Assembly: GCA_000727475.1 (NCBI GenBank)
Contig: KL647313.1
Coordinates: 18,396-82,395, forward strand
Length of the DNA: 64,000 nucleotides
Direction: 5' to 3'
Origin: Sarcocystis neurona
Taxonomy: Eukaryota; Apicomplexa; Conoidasida; Eucoccidiorida; Sarcocystidae
Shown here in pieces: positions 11,824 through 23,899 of this stretch. The number at the start of each line of letters is the position of its first letter. Position 1 is the first letter of the stretch. The notes beneath the pieces are model-generated. The model ran no database searches, had not been told where the DNA came from, and saw only the letters and a list, made by a program, of their open reading frames with translations. Position numbers and translations under genes: made by a program.

Positions 11824-14800
11824 ATGGACGGGTACATCGACTACTGCGACGGGGTGATGGAGGAAAATCACACGAACGGGGACGCGACGGGAATGGCAGC
11901 GGCCGGTGCAGCGAATATCAACCCGGCCGCCGCTGGGAAGGAACTGGGCGACTGCAGATTTTATGAGCAGCGGTTCCCGCGGGAAGAAGATTTAGTCATG
12001 GTCAAGGTCAACCGCATTGCCGACCTTGGCGCGTACGTCAGTCTTCTCGAGTACAACAACATAGAGGGAATGATTCTTATGAACGAGCTCAGCAAGCGCC
12101 GGTTCCGCAGTGTCAACAAATTAATTCGTGTTGGCCGGCACGAGGTCGTCATGGTCCTTCGCGTTGACCCGAAAAAGGGATATATTGACCTCAGTAAACG
12201 CAGGTCAGCCCCCTGCTTCCGTCGATGTACCACTTTTTCCTCTTCGTCTTTGTACGAAGTCGTTTCTTCTTCTCCCTCGCCTTCTTCTAGACGTGCGTGC
12301 TGTCTTCCTTCGTTAGGTTCCTTTCTTCTCCGTCACATACGCTGGTAGATACGTAGGTTGATAGGCACACACGCAACACACACATACTCGACCCGTGGTG
12401 GTTAGCTTTCTTGCTTTTGATCGTGTCTTCGTCGTTACTCAGCGATCTCCTGGCTTCCTCTTCTTCTTCTCGAGCTTTATATCCATCTCACCGGTCTTCT
12501 TCTTCATCTGTTCTCCTCATCTTTCTTCTGTTCCCTTCTTTTCCTCTTCACGGAGATATAGTCCTACCCACGCACGCTCGGCGTGACGCATGCCTATTGT
12601 TGCCCGCCTCTATGTCTTTATGTAAATAGGTAGGCCAACATCTAGACAGATGTATATGTTGTGCTACCAACGTTCCCCCTCCATCTCTCCCTATATATAT
12701 ATAGAGAGAGAGAAAGAGAGAAATGGCGTATACGTACATCTGCATCTGCATGTACGTACGTGTGTATGTGTACATATCTTCGTAGATATACGCATGCGTA
12801 CCTGTCTGTATGCGGATTGTATGGCCACATATATATGTACATATATGTACGTGAATTTTTGCGGTATGTGGATATAGAAGAGGGGATGGAGTGCAGGGAG
12901 TGAAAGAGGCGGCGACGTCAGCAGCAACTCTACGAGAACCAGAAGCAGATTCGAACATCTCTTCTTCCTCTCAACAACATACATGTGCACTCGTATGCTT
13001 AGGATATACATACATATATATATGTATATATTAGATATATACATATGTACTCTGCATATAATATATATATATATACACGGTCTATACTGAGTGTATGTAT
13101 ACTCCTATATGCAAATACATTCATATATATAGAGACGTGCAGACTGCAGGTTTACTGACCATCTGTATATATACATATATGTATATGTGCAGGCAGCAGG
13201 TAATACATGCGTATGTGTTATGAAAGCACATATATATACATACGTATACATGTGTCTCTCTATGTGTACATTCTGTCAATCTGTGAGGTCTCTACATATT
13301 TGGTGCCCGTACACGAATCTTCCGTTTCTCTGCACCTCTGTGCTGCTCTGTTCGTGATGTATTTACGCACGCATTTTCTCTGCCTTCTTCTTCACCCGCT
13401 TTCCCTCTCCTTGCATGTGTGTGGACGCGCTTCTCTCTGCGTATTGTACATGTAGACGCATGTAGATGAGCAGCGGTTCTAGCGGCTCAGATGAGCCTGC
13501 ACACGAGGCAGTCTTACATCGTGCTGTTTCGGCAGGTTGGCCGAGACGCAGAAAAGAGCAGCGAGACGCAGGCAGGTGATGCGGTGTACATACACCCGTG
13601 GTAGCTATACATGCGTGTATAAATATGCATGTACGTATGTGTAAAGGAAGAGGTTTATATGCGACTTTATATCTAATATGTGTACGTGTGGAGAGGTGCG
13701 GGAAGCGTGGGTGAACGCATGTATGTTTGTGTGGACAAACGCTTGTGGATATGTCTGCGTGTCTGAGGATGTGTGTGGAAGGGTAATTTTGATAGACACG
13801 ACAGCAAGAAGAAGAGAAACTCAACGCGAAACACACCCTCCCCAAAAGGGATTTCCTTTCTCTTCTACCGGCTCTCGTCTTCCACGCCTTCTGTTTCTAC
13901 ATGCGTATATATACGTGCGTGCGCTTGTGCGTGCCTTTCATGTACGAAAGATGGACTCCTTTGCCGCACGTCTGTGCGTCTGCTGCCGCAGCATCTGCTG
14001 TTGCGTCTGCTGCGCACCTGTTGCGTCTGCTGCGCACCTGTTGCGTCTGCTGCGCACCTGTTGCGTCTGCTGCGCACCTGTTGCTGCTGCTGCGTCGTAT
14101 CCCCGTGCTACTGCAGCAGCAGCAGCTGCTTTTCATCTCGTGCTGCTGCTGCGGCTCGCGCGGCTCTCCTGTTGCTGTTTGTGCCGCGGGTCCGCGTGGT
14201 CTTCCCCGCGCGTGTTGCGGCTGCGCCGTTGCATTTTCTGAGCGGCTGCTGCTGCGGTGTGTGCTGCCACAGAGTCAGCCCTGAGGATATAGTGAAGTGC
14301 GAGGAGAAGTTCAGCAAAGCGAAGAAGGTGCACCAGACTGCACGGCACGTGGCCCTCAAGCATGGGATGAAAGTAGAAGAGTTAAATCGCTCCGTTATAT
14401 GGCCACTTTATCGAAGATATGGCCACGCCTTAGACGCGCTCAAGGTGAGAAAAAGTCAGCAAGTGCTCTCCTTCTCGCCAGGCAGGTCTCGAGCCTCTCC
14501 TCCTGCCACTTTCTCTGTCCTTTGCTGCTCTGTGTCTCCGGCCGTCGCTCTCTGTCTCACCCGATCATCCCCTCCGCTGTCCGTCTGTCTCCGTCTCCAT
14601 GTCCCCGCCCGAAAGTCCCCCTCTATCTTCGCCGCCTCCCTGTCTCCGTACGTGTGTGCGTCTCTCTCTATCTGCGTCCCTGCACATGCCTCTTCTGTTT
14701 GTGTACGTGGGCGGCCTTTTTTTCTTTCGCATGTGATGCATCCCTATGACTGCCTCGACGCGGACCTTATCTACACGTATACATTTGTGTTGTGGATATA

Positions 14801-17156
14801 TACGTGTATACCTCTACACCTACGTGTATATGTATGTATATGTACATGTATGTCTATATATGTCGTTTCTGTATCTGTATGTTTGTGTCGTTTCTCTGTG
14901 TCTCTGTCTTTCTTGCGGTGTGTAGGTGTATGTACTTCAAGTCTGTCGCTGTCTCTGTTGAGGTGCAGTGCAGGAGAATTTAATGTGCTGCACGTGCTAT
15001 CTACCCCCGACCGTGTTTCTCTTCGCGGATAGGCTACCGCGCACTTGCATGCGCAGGTGCTGGTTCCCGTTAACGCGGAAGAGTGTCAAAGCCCGGGGCA
15101 GAAAAACTTCGTAAATTTGCTGAGACTTTTCTGTCTGACTCCCGCGCCTTCTCTGCCGCACGGGGCGTCCTGACCAGTCTCTACATTCGCTGCAGTGTCT
15201 AGACACCGCACAGCGACTGCCGCGCTTGCAGGCGCAAGAAGCCGAACTGCGCGCGCACCTGCCTCTTGTTCACTCGACAGAGTTCGTCATTCTGGGCGCC
15301 TGACTGTCTCTCTGCTGTTGTAGCTGTTACTGCTGTAGCAGCTGCTGCTGCGGGGGCAGAAGCTGCTGCTGTTGCCGACAGTGCTGCTGGTGTTGTGGCG
15401 ACTGCTGTCGCTGCTGTGGCGATTGCTGTTGCTGCTGTAGCGATTGCTGTTGCTGCTGTAGCAGTTGCTGCTGCTGTAGCAGTTGCTGCTGCTGCACAGG
15501 TTGCGCGGCTCTTGTCGAAATTGCTGCTGCTGTTGTCGATGTTGCTGCGACTGTTGTTGAAGTTGCTGCTGCTGCCGTTGCTGTAGTGGTCATCGAGGCT
15601 CGGGAATGCGCGCAGACATGCGTTTCTGGTGCGGGTCCACCGCCCCGCGGCGCCTGCGTGTGTTTCGCGCAGGCGCTGCACGGGCGCGCCGATGATTTTC
15701 GACAGCGCAGGTGCCTGCAGCCGTTGCAGCTTGCGACCGAGCGATGTGACCTTCCTGCTCCTCCATATGTTGCCCCGCCCCTCCGGCTTCAGGGGACGCA
15801 GCAGCTGCTGCTGTGCCTCTCGCAAGTGGCCGAGACACGTGCCGCGTGCTTCTGTCTTGACGCGCGATTTTGTGCAACGTGTATCTCTGTCTCTTCGCAA
15901 AATCTGTGCATGCGCGCTGTTGCTGTTTTGTACGGGGCCACTTCAACTTTGCGGTGTAGAAAGCGGTGTCTTGGTGCCACGTCCGCCGTCGGCAGCAGTC
16001 GAGAGGTGTTGCTGCTCTTGCTGTTGCACACCAGTTGCAGAAGAATTGTGTTTCTGCCACGCCTATCGTCGGCAGCAGTCGACAGGTGCTGGTGCAGCTG
16101 CTGCTCATGCAGGGTGTTGAGGACCTGGGGGGTAGGCGGGCATCTGCTCCCGCTCCTGCTCAGTCTTACGCGCGGCAGGTTCACCCCTTGCTGCTGCTGC
16201 GCAGCATGCCGCTTGTTCGCTCTGTCCTGCGGTCGTTGTTGTAGCACCTGCTGGCGGATATCTGTTTAGAGCAGCTGCTGGTGCTGCTGCCCGTGTCGTT
16301 GCGCGTGTCTTGCTGCTGCTGCTGCGGCTGCTACTGCTGCGGCTGCTACTGCTGCCGCTGCTGCGCTTCGATCTGCTGCTCGAGGCGCTTCTTCTATCTG
16401 TTGGTGCTGCTGGTGTGGCCTGGCTTCTTGCTGCCGCTGCTGCAGAGCCGCTGCTCCTCTGACGACGTGCTGCAGCACACTTCTTGCTGACGCAGGCGCT
16501 GCTGCTGCCGCGACTACTACTACTACTACTAGCCGCTGCTGTGTTGTGCGGCTGCCGCCCCGCTGGTGCCTCTGCTACCACCAATGCGAGCCGCGGTGGT
16601 GACTGCTGCTGCAGCTGCGGACATATGTGCATGTTTGTGTCTGCGCATGCCTCACCAGGAAGCGGCGATTCGTCCAGAAGAAGTTTTTGCCGGTCTACGC
16701 GTCGACGACGCCGTTCGCCGGTCGTTGACGCAGGATATTCAACTGCGACTCGCTCCACAGGCGATGAAACTGAGGTACTACATAAATGAATTGTGCCTGC
16801 GACGGCCATCGCGCGTTTGCTGTTCCACGCGATGGACCCCGTCACGTTCCCGTGCGCACACCCTCTTCTCGTTCCGTACAGATGTTGTCGCTACTACATG
16901 CCTGTTGATGAAAAAGTTTACGTACGTATGTATATGTGAAAGGTAATGTTGACACTGCTAGATATCTACCTGTCGTGTGAGAACTATATGTATATATATA
17001 CACACGTCTATGTGTGTGGATGTACATATATGTGTATGTATGCAGGCATATGTGTATACGTTTGTAGAGGAGCACTACGTTGGTGGAGATGGACAAATAA
17101 ATCTGACTGTTTATACACATGGTGCCGTTAGACGTAGTACGCAAACGTACACAAAC

Positions 17157-17196
<40 letters not shown>

Positions 17197-20100
17197 AATA
17201 TGTTTTATGAAGGGAGTGTGAAGTGCAAAAGTTGTATGTATTGGCTGCTGATGTTCATTTCTGTCCGCGACATTTCTTCCGGTTGCTTCCCCGTGTCTTC
17301 CTCGTCCGCCATGTTCTGCTGTTGTACTACGTGTGTCTCTGCTGCTGCGTCGATCTCTGTTAACTCAGCTGAAGCTGTTGCTGCTGTTGCATTTCCTGCT
17401 GCTGCGCTTTCTCCTGTTGCTGCACTTCCTCGTGCTGCTCTTCCTCCTGCGGCTGCGCTTCCTCCTGCTGCTCTTCCTCCTGCGGCTGCGCTTCCTCCTG
17501 CTGCTCTTCCTCCTGCGGCTGCTTCTGCTACTACTGCTGTTTTACTACCACTGCTGCCGCTGCGGCTGTGCGTCTCCTGCAGCACGTGTTCCTGCTCCTC
17601 TTGAGCCGGCGCAGCCGTGTCGCGTGAGGTGCTGCTGCGTCTCTTGCTGTTCTTGCCCTACCTGTTGCCGTGCGCAGCCTCTCTGTGCTGCTGCTGCTGC
17701 TGTGCTGCGCGCTTCGCGGCCGTCGCACTTCTGCTGCGTTAGTGCTGCTCCCGAGGTCACCGCCCTGCCGCGGAACGTCGCTGCTTCTTCATTTGGGCAG
17801 CACCTACTGCTGTCGCTGTCGTTGCTGTTCTTCTTACATGTGCTGCTGCTACACTCGCAGTGACGACGCGCCGTGTCTGCCGTGCAACGTCGCTGCTTCC
17901 CTTGTTGGGCGCCACATCTGCTGCCGCGGCTGCTTCTTCCGCACTGCTGCTGACGCGCTCCTGTCTTTGCCGCTGCTGCTGCTGTATTCAGAGCACGCGT
18001 CGATGTCTGGTGTTTTGGCAAGGAAGGAATCGACGCGGTGAAGGAGGCGCTTCACGCAGGTCGAGATGTTGGAGTGAAAGACGTGAGTCCCCCACAGCAA
18101 ACGAATTCCTCTACATTTCCCCCCTTGCACTCGTAGGCGGCAGTGAAAGACGACGCCCAGGAAAACGGCGGCAAAAGAACGACGGGCGGAATCTGCAGGG
18201 CCGAATCCATCGGCGTGGGCAGACCCATGGGCTGACGCATGGGCGTGGGCAGACGCTTCGTGACAGATGGTCGCAGAGTTCTCTTCTTCGCTATGTCTCG
18301 GGGCTCCCTTTTTCTTTCCCGTTTCTGTGCGGGAAGGGCTGCTGCGGTCTGTTTTAGAGAAGAGAGCGTCTTCGAGGCGGGACGGTGTACGGGTCCGATG
18401 TTACGCATGCACGTGTTTGTACGCAGTGCCACTACTACGAATAGAAGTACTTCTGCTGCCGATCTGCGGGGAATGCTTTTTCTCTCGACCCTTCTGTCTC
18501 TCTGCTTTTCCCTCTACCTTCATATATGTCTATCTGCGTAGACTTACATGTGTATATGTGTGTATACGTACGCATACGTAGAAGCGCATGTATGTACATA
18601 TATGCATATACGTGTAGACGTATATTTTCTGCGGCAGTGTGGGAAGGCAGCTTGTGTCCCGATGCAGACATATTCTTCTCGATGTCAACATTCAAGTGCC
18701 GTCGTCCCTCTCTCTCTCGTTTCGCATGTATATATATACAGAAGTGACACAAGTATTTATCAGGCTCTCTCTGTCTCTATATGTGTGCTGCTGATGCTGC
18801 TGTTACCGACTTGTGGTGCTGTCTGCAGCCGATTCGTTCCTGCAGCTTCGTTTTGCTGCTGCTGCTGCTGTGGTTCCGTCCTGCTTTTCCGCGCTACTGC
18901 TGCTCGGTCCCCCCGTGCGATTGGTCGCTGCTGCTGCTGTTGCTGCTGCTGCTCGTCCTTCCGGATGCCGCACGCGTTGCATGTCGCTCGTTCCACGGGC
19001 TTCTCTCTGGGCGCGTCGGTGGCTCCTTTTTTTTCTTCTTCTGCCGGGAAGGGACGTTTTCGGCAAGGGCTCCTGCTGCTGCTGCCTCTTCTGTTACCTC
19101 TCGTTGATCAACCGCGTGTGGTGCTTCCTTTCTTTCCGCGTGGTTCTCGACTTTTTCCGCGCTGCCGCAGCTGCCGCGCCTGTCGCCCACCTGTCTTCTT
19201 CCTCTTGAGTCCTTTTCTCTTTCTTTCGCAACAGGCAACCGTAACCGTGAAGTTAATAGCGCCGCCTCAGTACGTTGTAGTAACGTCGTGCTTCGACAAG
19301 GAGCTGGGGATGGTGAAAATCGAAGAGGTAAGAAAAAGGCAGACGCAGGAGAAACAGCGGCTGTCTGTTGCGCAGCAGCGGCAGCGACAGCAGCACCAGC
19401 GGCCGCCGATCGGTGCGGCCGCCACAGCAGCAGCGATCCACCGCAGCAGCAGGAGCAGCAGACGAAAGAAAGAGGAGTCTCTGTTTATTCGCAGCACCTC
19501 GCGGCAGGAGCAGCAGCAGCAGAAAAGAGGAAAGGCGAGTGACAGAGCAGCACGAAATGTCTACACGTTGGCAGCAGAAGCGGTCACGACAAGCAGCAGA
19601 CGAGCAGCAGGAGAGAGAGAGAGAACAACAGCAGCAGCCGAGATAATCTCGGCAGACCGCAGCAACAACAGCACTGCCTCAGAGACACGGCCCCCCGGCG
19701 AGGCCCAGCAGCAGCGGCTGAAAGGAGCAGCACGGGCACCGCCAGAAGTGAGCAATGCATGCGGCGGAGTGACCGTTGACAGCGGCAGCAACACATACAC
19801 ACACAGACACGCGGACACGTATACACAAGCCCACACGCGCGGCAGCCACGGGCACTCGCGCGCGAGCAGCAGCGGCACTTTTGACGTCGCTCGTCCGTCA
19901 CAAAAACGTGGGGTGGGGGGATGGGGGAAAAGGGAAGGGCGGTGGCGTGCTGCAAGTATGCCGTGAGTCTCACTTTCTCCGTTGGCAGCAGGAGGCGGCC
20001 CTCTCATGAGTCCCCGTGTGTATTCTGGTGTATATGAAAAGGGAAGAAGTGTGTCTGTGTGAGGACCCTCCTGCAAACAGAACAAAACAGATACAGCATT

Positions 20101-23100
20101 GGCGGTTGGACGTGTGGCGAGGAAAGGTCGTGGATCCACCTGCACGTGTGTGGTCCCCATGCAAGATGCTTGTGTGGGCGCATCACTATATATGCGTGGG
20201 AAGAAAAAGGAAGCGGTGGACACTTCGAGTAGTTCTGGCGAGGCAGTTACCTAGTGCGGATCTTCCGTCCACGAGTCCACCTGCAGACATGGTATCCTCT
20301 GCGGCAGTGTCCCGCCATGCACACGCTGCTGCTGCTGCTGCATTCCCACCACACCTTCTTCGTGTGACGCACCCGAGGTGTTTTTTTGTGTGCTGCTGCT
20401 GCCGGTGCGGAACTGCATCTGCGGCTGTATTCGGCCTCTGCGGCGGGGTGCCGTCTTCTGGTGCCGGCTCGACTGCGGCGGGGGTGCTCCGTCTTTGCTG
20501 CGGTGTGTCTGTTGCCGTCGCCCAGGCGTTGGTGCTGCATCTGCTGCAGCGCGCGTCCTGCGTGTGTTGGCCGGCCGTCGCCGCGACGTGTGTCACTACG
20601 GGGCCGTTGTCCGGCGGTTTCATGTGCTGCATTGCTGGGGGGTATGCAGCTCATCTGCTCGGCACGTTGGCTCTTCTGCAGCTGTGGTGGGAGTTCCTGC
20701 TACGGCTAATACGTCTGCTGGGCGTGCAACTCCTCTTGCGTCTGCCGTACACGTTTCGCGATGGTTCGTTTTCTCGCCGGCGGCGCGTCTCTCGAAGTGT
20801 GGGGCCGTTGCTGCTGCGGGTGGATGTGATGCTGCAGGCGATGAAGGCAATCAGCGACCGCGTGAAGAGTTCGAAAGGCGGGGACTTCAAGCAGCAGGGA
20901 GACGTAAGTAGCAGCAGCAGGAAAAGAGAGAGACAGAGAGGAAGGAAAAGTATGTGAAAGACGTGGGAGGAGGGGACCACGGAAGCACCTACGAAGCAGT
21001 GAAAAATACTTCCTGCGTGGCGCGTCTCTTCTTCCTGCTGCCGCGTTGTGCAGACACGCGTCTTTGTGTCTCTGGAGAGACAGAGAGACAGGAAGATACA
21101 GGAGAAACGAGATTGTGGGGATAACGAGGTTGCAGCGAGGAGACAGCGAGAAATAAAGAGAAATAGTAAATGTCATGCGGCTTGTCTGTAGCTATCGAGA
21201 ACCTTCTTGTGCGTATGTATCACTGCCTTGCCGTACTAATAGTCTTCGCGTCTTCTGCGAGCTGCCTACACCGGCGTGGTGCGAGAATATATCTATCTAC
21301 ATATATATATATATATATGTAGTGCGAGCTCCATATAACTGCATGCGTATATATATATGTATATCTGTATATATTGATGATTGTATGAGCAAGAAGTAGC
21401 CGGGGTTGTAGAAGGGTAGTCTTGGCGCTGATATCAGCGTATCGCAAGGTTCGCGATTGTATGTGTCTCCCCACCGAAATCTGGTGCCCGGGCGGCTGCA
21501 GCTCCGTCCCTTTTTTTGACTGCTCTGCACCGCGCGTCACTGGCCGACGAGCGCCGTTGCTTCTTTCTGGTCCGCTCCGGTGGAGAGAGTCGCTCTTTTA
21601 AGTCGGCGCACGAAGCAGAAATGAGCAGCAGCAGCAGCGGGAAGAAGCAGCAGCAGCAGGGGAAAGCTGCCAGGGACAGAAAGTCGGCGTTGTAGTGTGT
21701 GCGGGTGTGGACTGACGCGGTCTGTCGGCACTGCAGCTGCTGTCGCTGCTGCTGTCACCGCTGCTGTCGCTCTTCTTCGCGGCGCAGCGTTTTCTCCACA
21801 CGAGCGTACACGACGTGCTGCCCGAGTGGTGCTTCAATTTCGATATTTCTTCGGCAGAAGAAGCACTCGCTGCCACTGCTGCTGCTACTACTGCGTCTTT
21901 TCTTCTTCTGTGGCTGCTGGTTCTGCTCCTACACAGCACTCTTCGCTGCTGCCGTGCACGTGCGAGCTGGGGGCATCCAGATGGACAGAGAAGTAGATAG
22001 AAGGTGAATAAGCAAGTGCTGCCGACGCACCACGTGGGGGTCTATGTAAATAGTTGAGGCAGCCGTGTGGTTCTTTCTCTCCGGCCTGGGGTCTACACGT
22101 CGCAGCTCTTCGCCTGCCAACAGCCGACACACAGACAGATGGATAACTTTTTATTCTCCTGGGTAGTCGTGTGGCCGCAAATATCTACACGCATATATAC
22201 ATGTGAACGCCGGTGGACGTGCCGTATATATCTGGATACTTAGGCGTACGTGTATGCGTCCCCTCTGTGCGCTCTTCCACTGAAGACATAGACTGCACGA
22301 GCTCTCTGGCAGCATGAAACATATGTATATTTATAGAGAGAGAGCATACATGTGTGTGAGGCAGTCTTTGTGTGTATGCGTGGGAGGAATGTTTTTGAAG
22401 AAGAGGAATTTTTGAAGCTTTGTACATCGTGTGTATCTCGAGTAGAAACAGAAAGAGAGACACACAGAGAGAGCGCTTGCAGAGACTGTCGCAGCAGCGG
22501 CGATAGCAGCTGTGGACTCGCGACTGTCTCTTACACAGAGAGAAATTCAGTGTTTCTTATGTGTGTGCCCGCTAGCCGCGTGTGAGGAGAGTAGAAGAGG
22601 TGGGGGCTCGCATACATCTGTGTGCAGCCCGCGGGGCGGCGGATGCGTTGCCGGCAGCACGTCCTGCGGCGTGGCAGCTGCCGGGTGTGTTCATTTTTCT
22701 CTCGGGTCGCGAAGCGTTTGCTGCTCGTTGCTGCGACGCGTGTAGAAGATGAGGAATGATGCGGACTACTTTGCCTGCTGCGTCTTTGTTGTGTGCAGAT
22801 CGTAGTGATGGGTGGAGAGGAAGAGCGGCGGCTGGAAGAGCTGCTTGAAGAGGTAACGTTCATCTTCAAAAAGAAGTTTGCGAACGTATCTTCCACGGTG
22901 GGCAGCACGGTAATGTGGCAAGGGCCGCAACACGCGCACAGACAGAGATAGAAGCAAAAGTGGACTATGGGGAGCTTTGCGTCGAGAGGAGTTTAACGGA
23001 GCGGGGGCAGCCCACGGGACCCGCGGGGTAGAAATGAACGTTGGCAGCCCTCGATATACCGACGCGTGCTGGCGCCACATCACCCACGCTGTTATCGACG

Positions 23101-23899
23101 CGTCGTAGGAAAGTTTATCGTTGTGTATGGTTGGGACTGGTTGACGGCGAGGTAGAGAGCTGCATCTGTGGGTTGCAGCGGTCTCTTCGATCGGCGGGAC
23201 ATCAGAGCAGCGGCAGCAGGGTCGCCGTCGCGGCAGCAGCAGCAGCGTTCGCAGCAGGAGTGACAGTGACGACAGCAACTTGGTAGTCGCTTAGCGCAGC
23301 ACCCTTCTTTTTTAATCCAGGGGGAGGCGGGGGGATGTGTGGCTGGTCATGTCATGCTCGCCACAGGTCTGCTGCTGTCGCCACGCCACCGTCGGTGTCC
23401 GGTTCTCTCACATTTCTGCACCCGCAACGGTGTTTGTGTATGTCTAGACAACGCACACGTGTGTGGTCGCGTGTCTACATTTCTCGACAAGTGAAATTAT
23501 TAGTTGCACCTTTCCAGTTTCTTGTGGGCGGGTGTGCGTTGTTGAATACATATATGTGTGTGCAGTGCACGTCGTCTTCCGCGGTGCATCCGTACTGCTT
23601 CGCGACTTGTTCTGCTCGCAGACCGTCTCGTCGCCTTCTTACCCCGCGTCGTTCCGTTTTTCTGCGCCCGTTTTCCTGTGTGTGCGGTGCTCGTCACGTT
23701 GGCTTTCGAGTGTTTCGTTTGTCTCTCACACCATGTGCCGCCTGTTTCGTGTGTTTTTTTGCTGCAGGCGGAGGAAGAAGAGAGTAGCGAAGGAGAAGAT
23801 GAAGAAGACGAAGGAATGGGCCGCGTGAAAGACGACGTACCAGACGACGAAATTGAAGAAGACGACGATGAGGAATTCAGTAGTAATCACAACAAGTAG
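11824..23899 (+). CDS. Translation initiation factor eIF2 subunit alpha, eight exons
   Basis: Regulatory subunit of the eIF2 GTPase complex, which brings initiator tRNA to the 40S ribosome. Exons are 11,824-12,203; 14,273-14,444; 16,659-16,774; 17,992-18,082; 19,235-19,327; 20,838-20,903; 22,799-22,852; 23,768-23,899. All introns are GT-AG, phases agree at every junction, and the 1,104 bases give 367 residues plus stop. An S1-type domain (about 45-130) holds [17 protein letters not shown]. The phosphorylation loop [10 protein letters not shown] puts the equivalent of human Ser51 at Ser90, and the kinase-docking [10 protein letters not shown] follows. A helical domain ([13 protein letters not shown]) and an alpha/beta domain ([19 protein letters not shown]) precede a very acidic tail. 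The N terminus is about 40 residues longer than in human eIF2-alpha. Control by stress-activated eIF2 kinases is expected from the conserved loop. Introns total about 11 kb and carry the repeats listed below; exons carry none. Confidence 0.97.
12640..13210. repeat. TATA/GTATA-type microsatellites in eIF2-alpha intron 1
   Basis: Clusters of TATATA, GTATAC and TACATA words make up much of this part of intron 1, including an uninterrupted AT run near 13,058-13,074. They also create spurious tyrosine/isoleucine-rich frames. Confidence 0.85.
14001..14080. repeat. 20-bp minisatellite, four perfect copies, eIF2-alpha intron 1
   Basis: The unit TTGCGTCTGCTGCGCACCTG repeats four times without a mismatch at 14,001, 14,021, 14,041 and 14,061. 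It ends about 190 bases before the exon 2 acceptor. The period is not divisible by three, so the three frames rotate through one another. Confidence 0.97.
15305..15595. repeat. GCTGTTGC/CTG tract in eIF2-alpha intron 2
   Basis: Degenerate CTG and TTG triplets on the + strand, mixed with 18- to 21-base higher-order units such as GCTGCTGTAGCGATTGCTGTT. It looks like an expanded triplet array that has been partly reshuffled. Confidence 0.85.
16264..16620. repeat. CTG tract near the end of eIF2-alpha intron 2
   Basis: Dense CTG/CTA triplets, including an ACTACTACTACTACTAG run near 16,515-16,530. It stops about 40 bases before the exon 3 acceptor at 16,658. Confidence 0.85.
17161..17188. repeat. 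TA microsatellite in eIF2-alpha intron 3
   Basis: Fourteen AT dinucleotides without interruption. Confidence 0.93.
17431..17525. repeat. 30-bp CTG-type minisatellite in eIF2-alpha intron 3
   Basis: About three near-perfect copies of a 30-base unit made from CTG, CTC and CTT triplets (CTGCTCTTCCTCCTG plus CGGCTGCGCTTCCTC). Related partial units continue upstream from about 17,390. Confidence 0.88.
19340..19740. repeat. CAG tract in opposite orientation, eIF2-alpha intron 5
   Basis: Directly after the exon 5 donor the + strand carries CAG/CGG/AGC triplets, whereas most other eIF2-alpha introns carry CTG on this strand. CTG orientation returns by about 20,310 in the same intron. Confidence 0.85.
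21294..21372. repeat. TA microsatellites in eIF2-alpha intron 6
   Basis: Two TA runs (about 21,299-21,319 and 21,348-21,362) separated by a short unique stretch. Confidence 0.85.

Noticed and set aside
10687..11871. 394-codon - strand frame
   Set aside because: Arg/Ala/Gln-rich reading of CAG tracts opposite the eIF2-alpha leader. No domain, and it overlaps exon 1 of a certain gene on the other strand.
13773..15032. 419-codon + strand frame
   Set aside because: It contains exon 2 of eIF2-alpha but otherwise reads Cys/Leu/Ser-rich intron repeats, including the 20-bp minisatellite.
18548..19966. 472-codon + strand frame
   Set aside because: It spans most of eIF2-alpha intron 4, exon 5 and part of intron 5. 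Its length comes from stop-free triplet repeats; only the part equal to exon 5 is coding.
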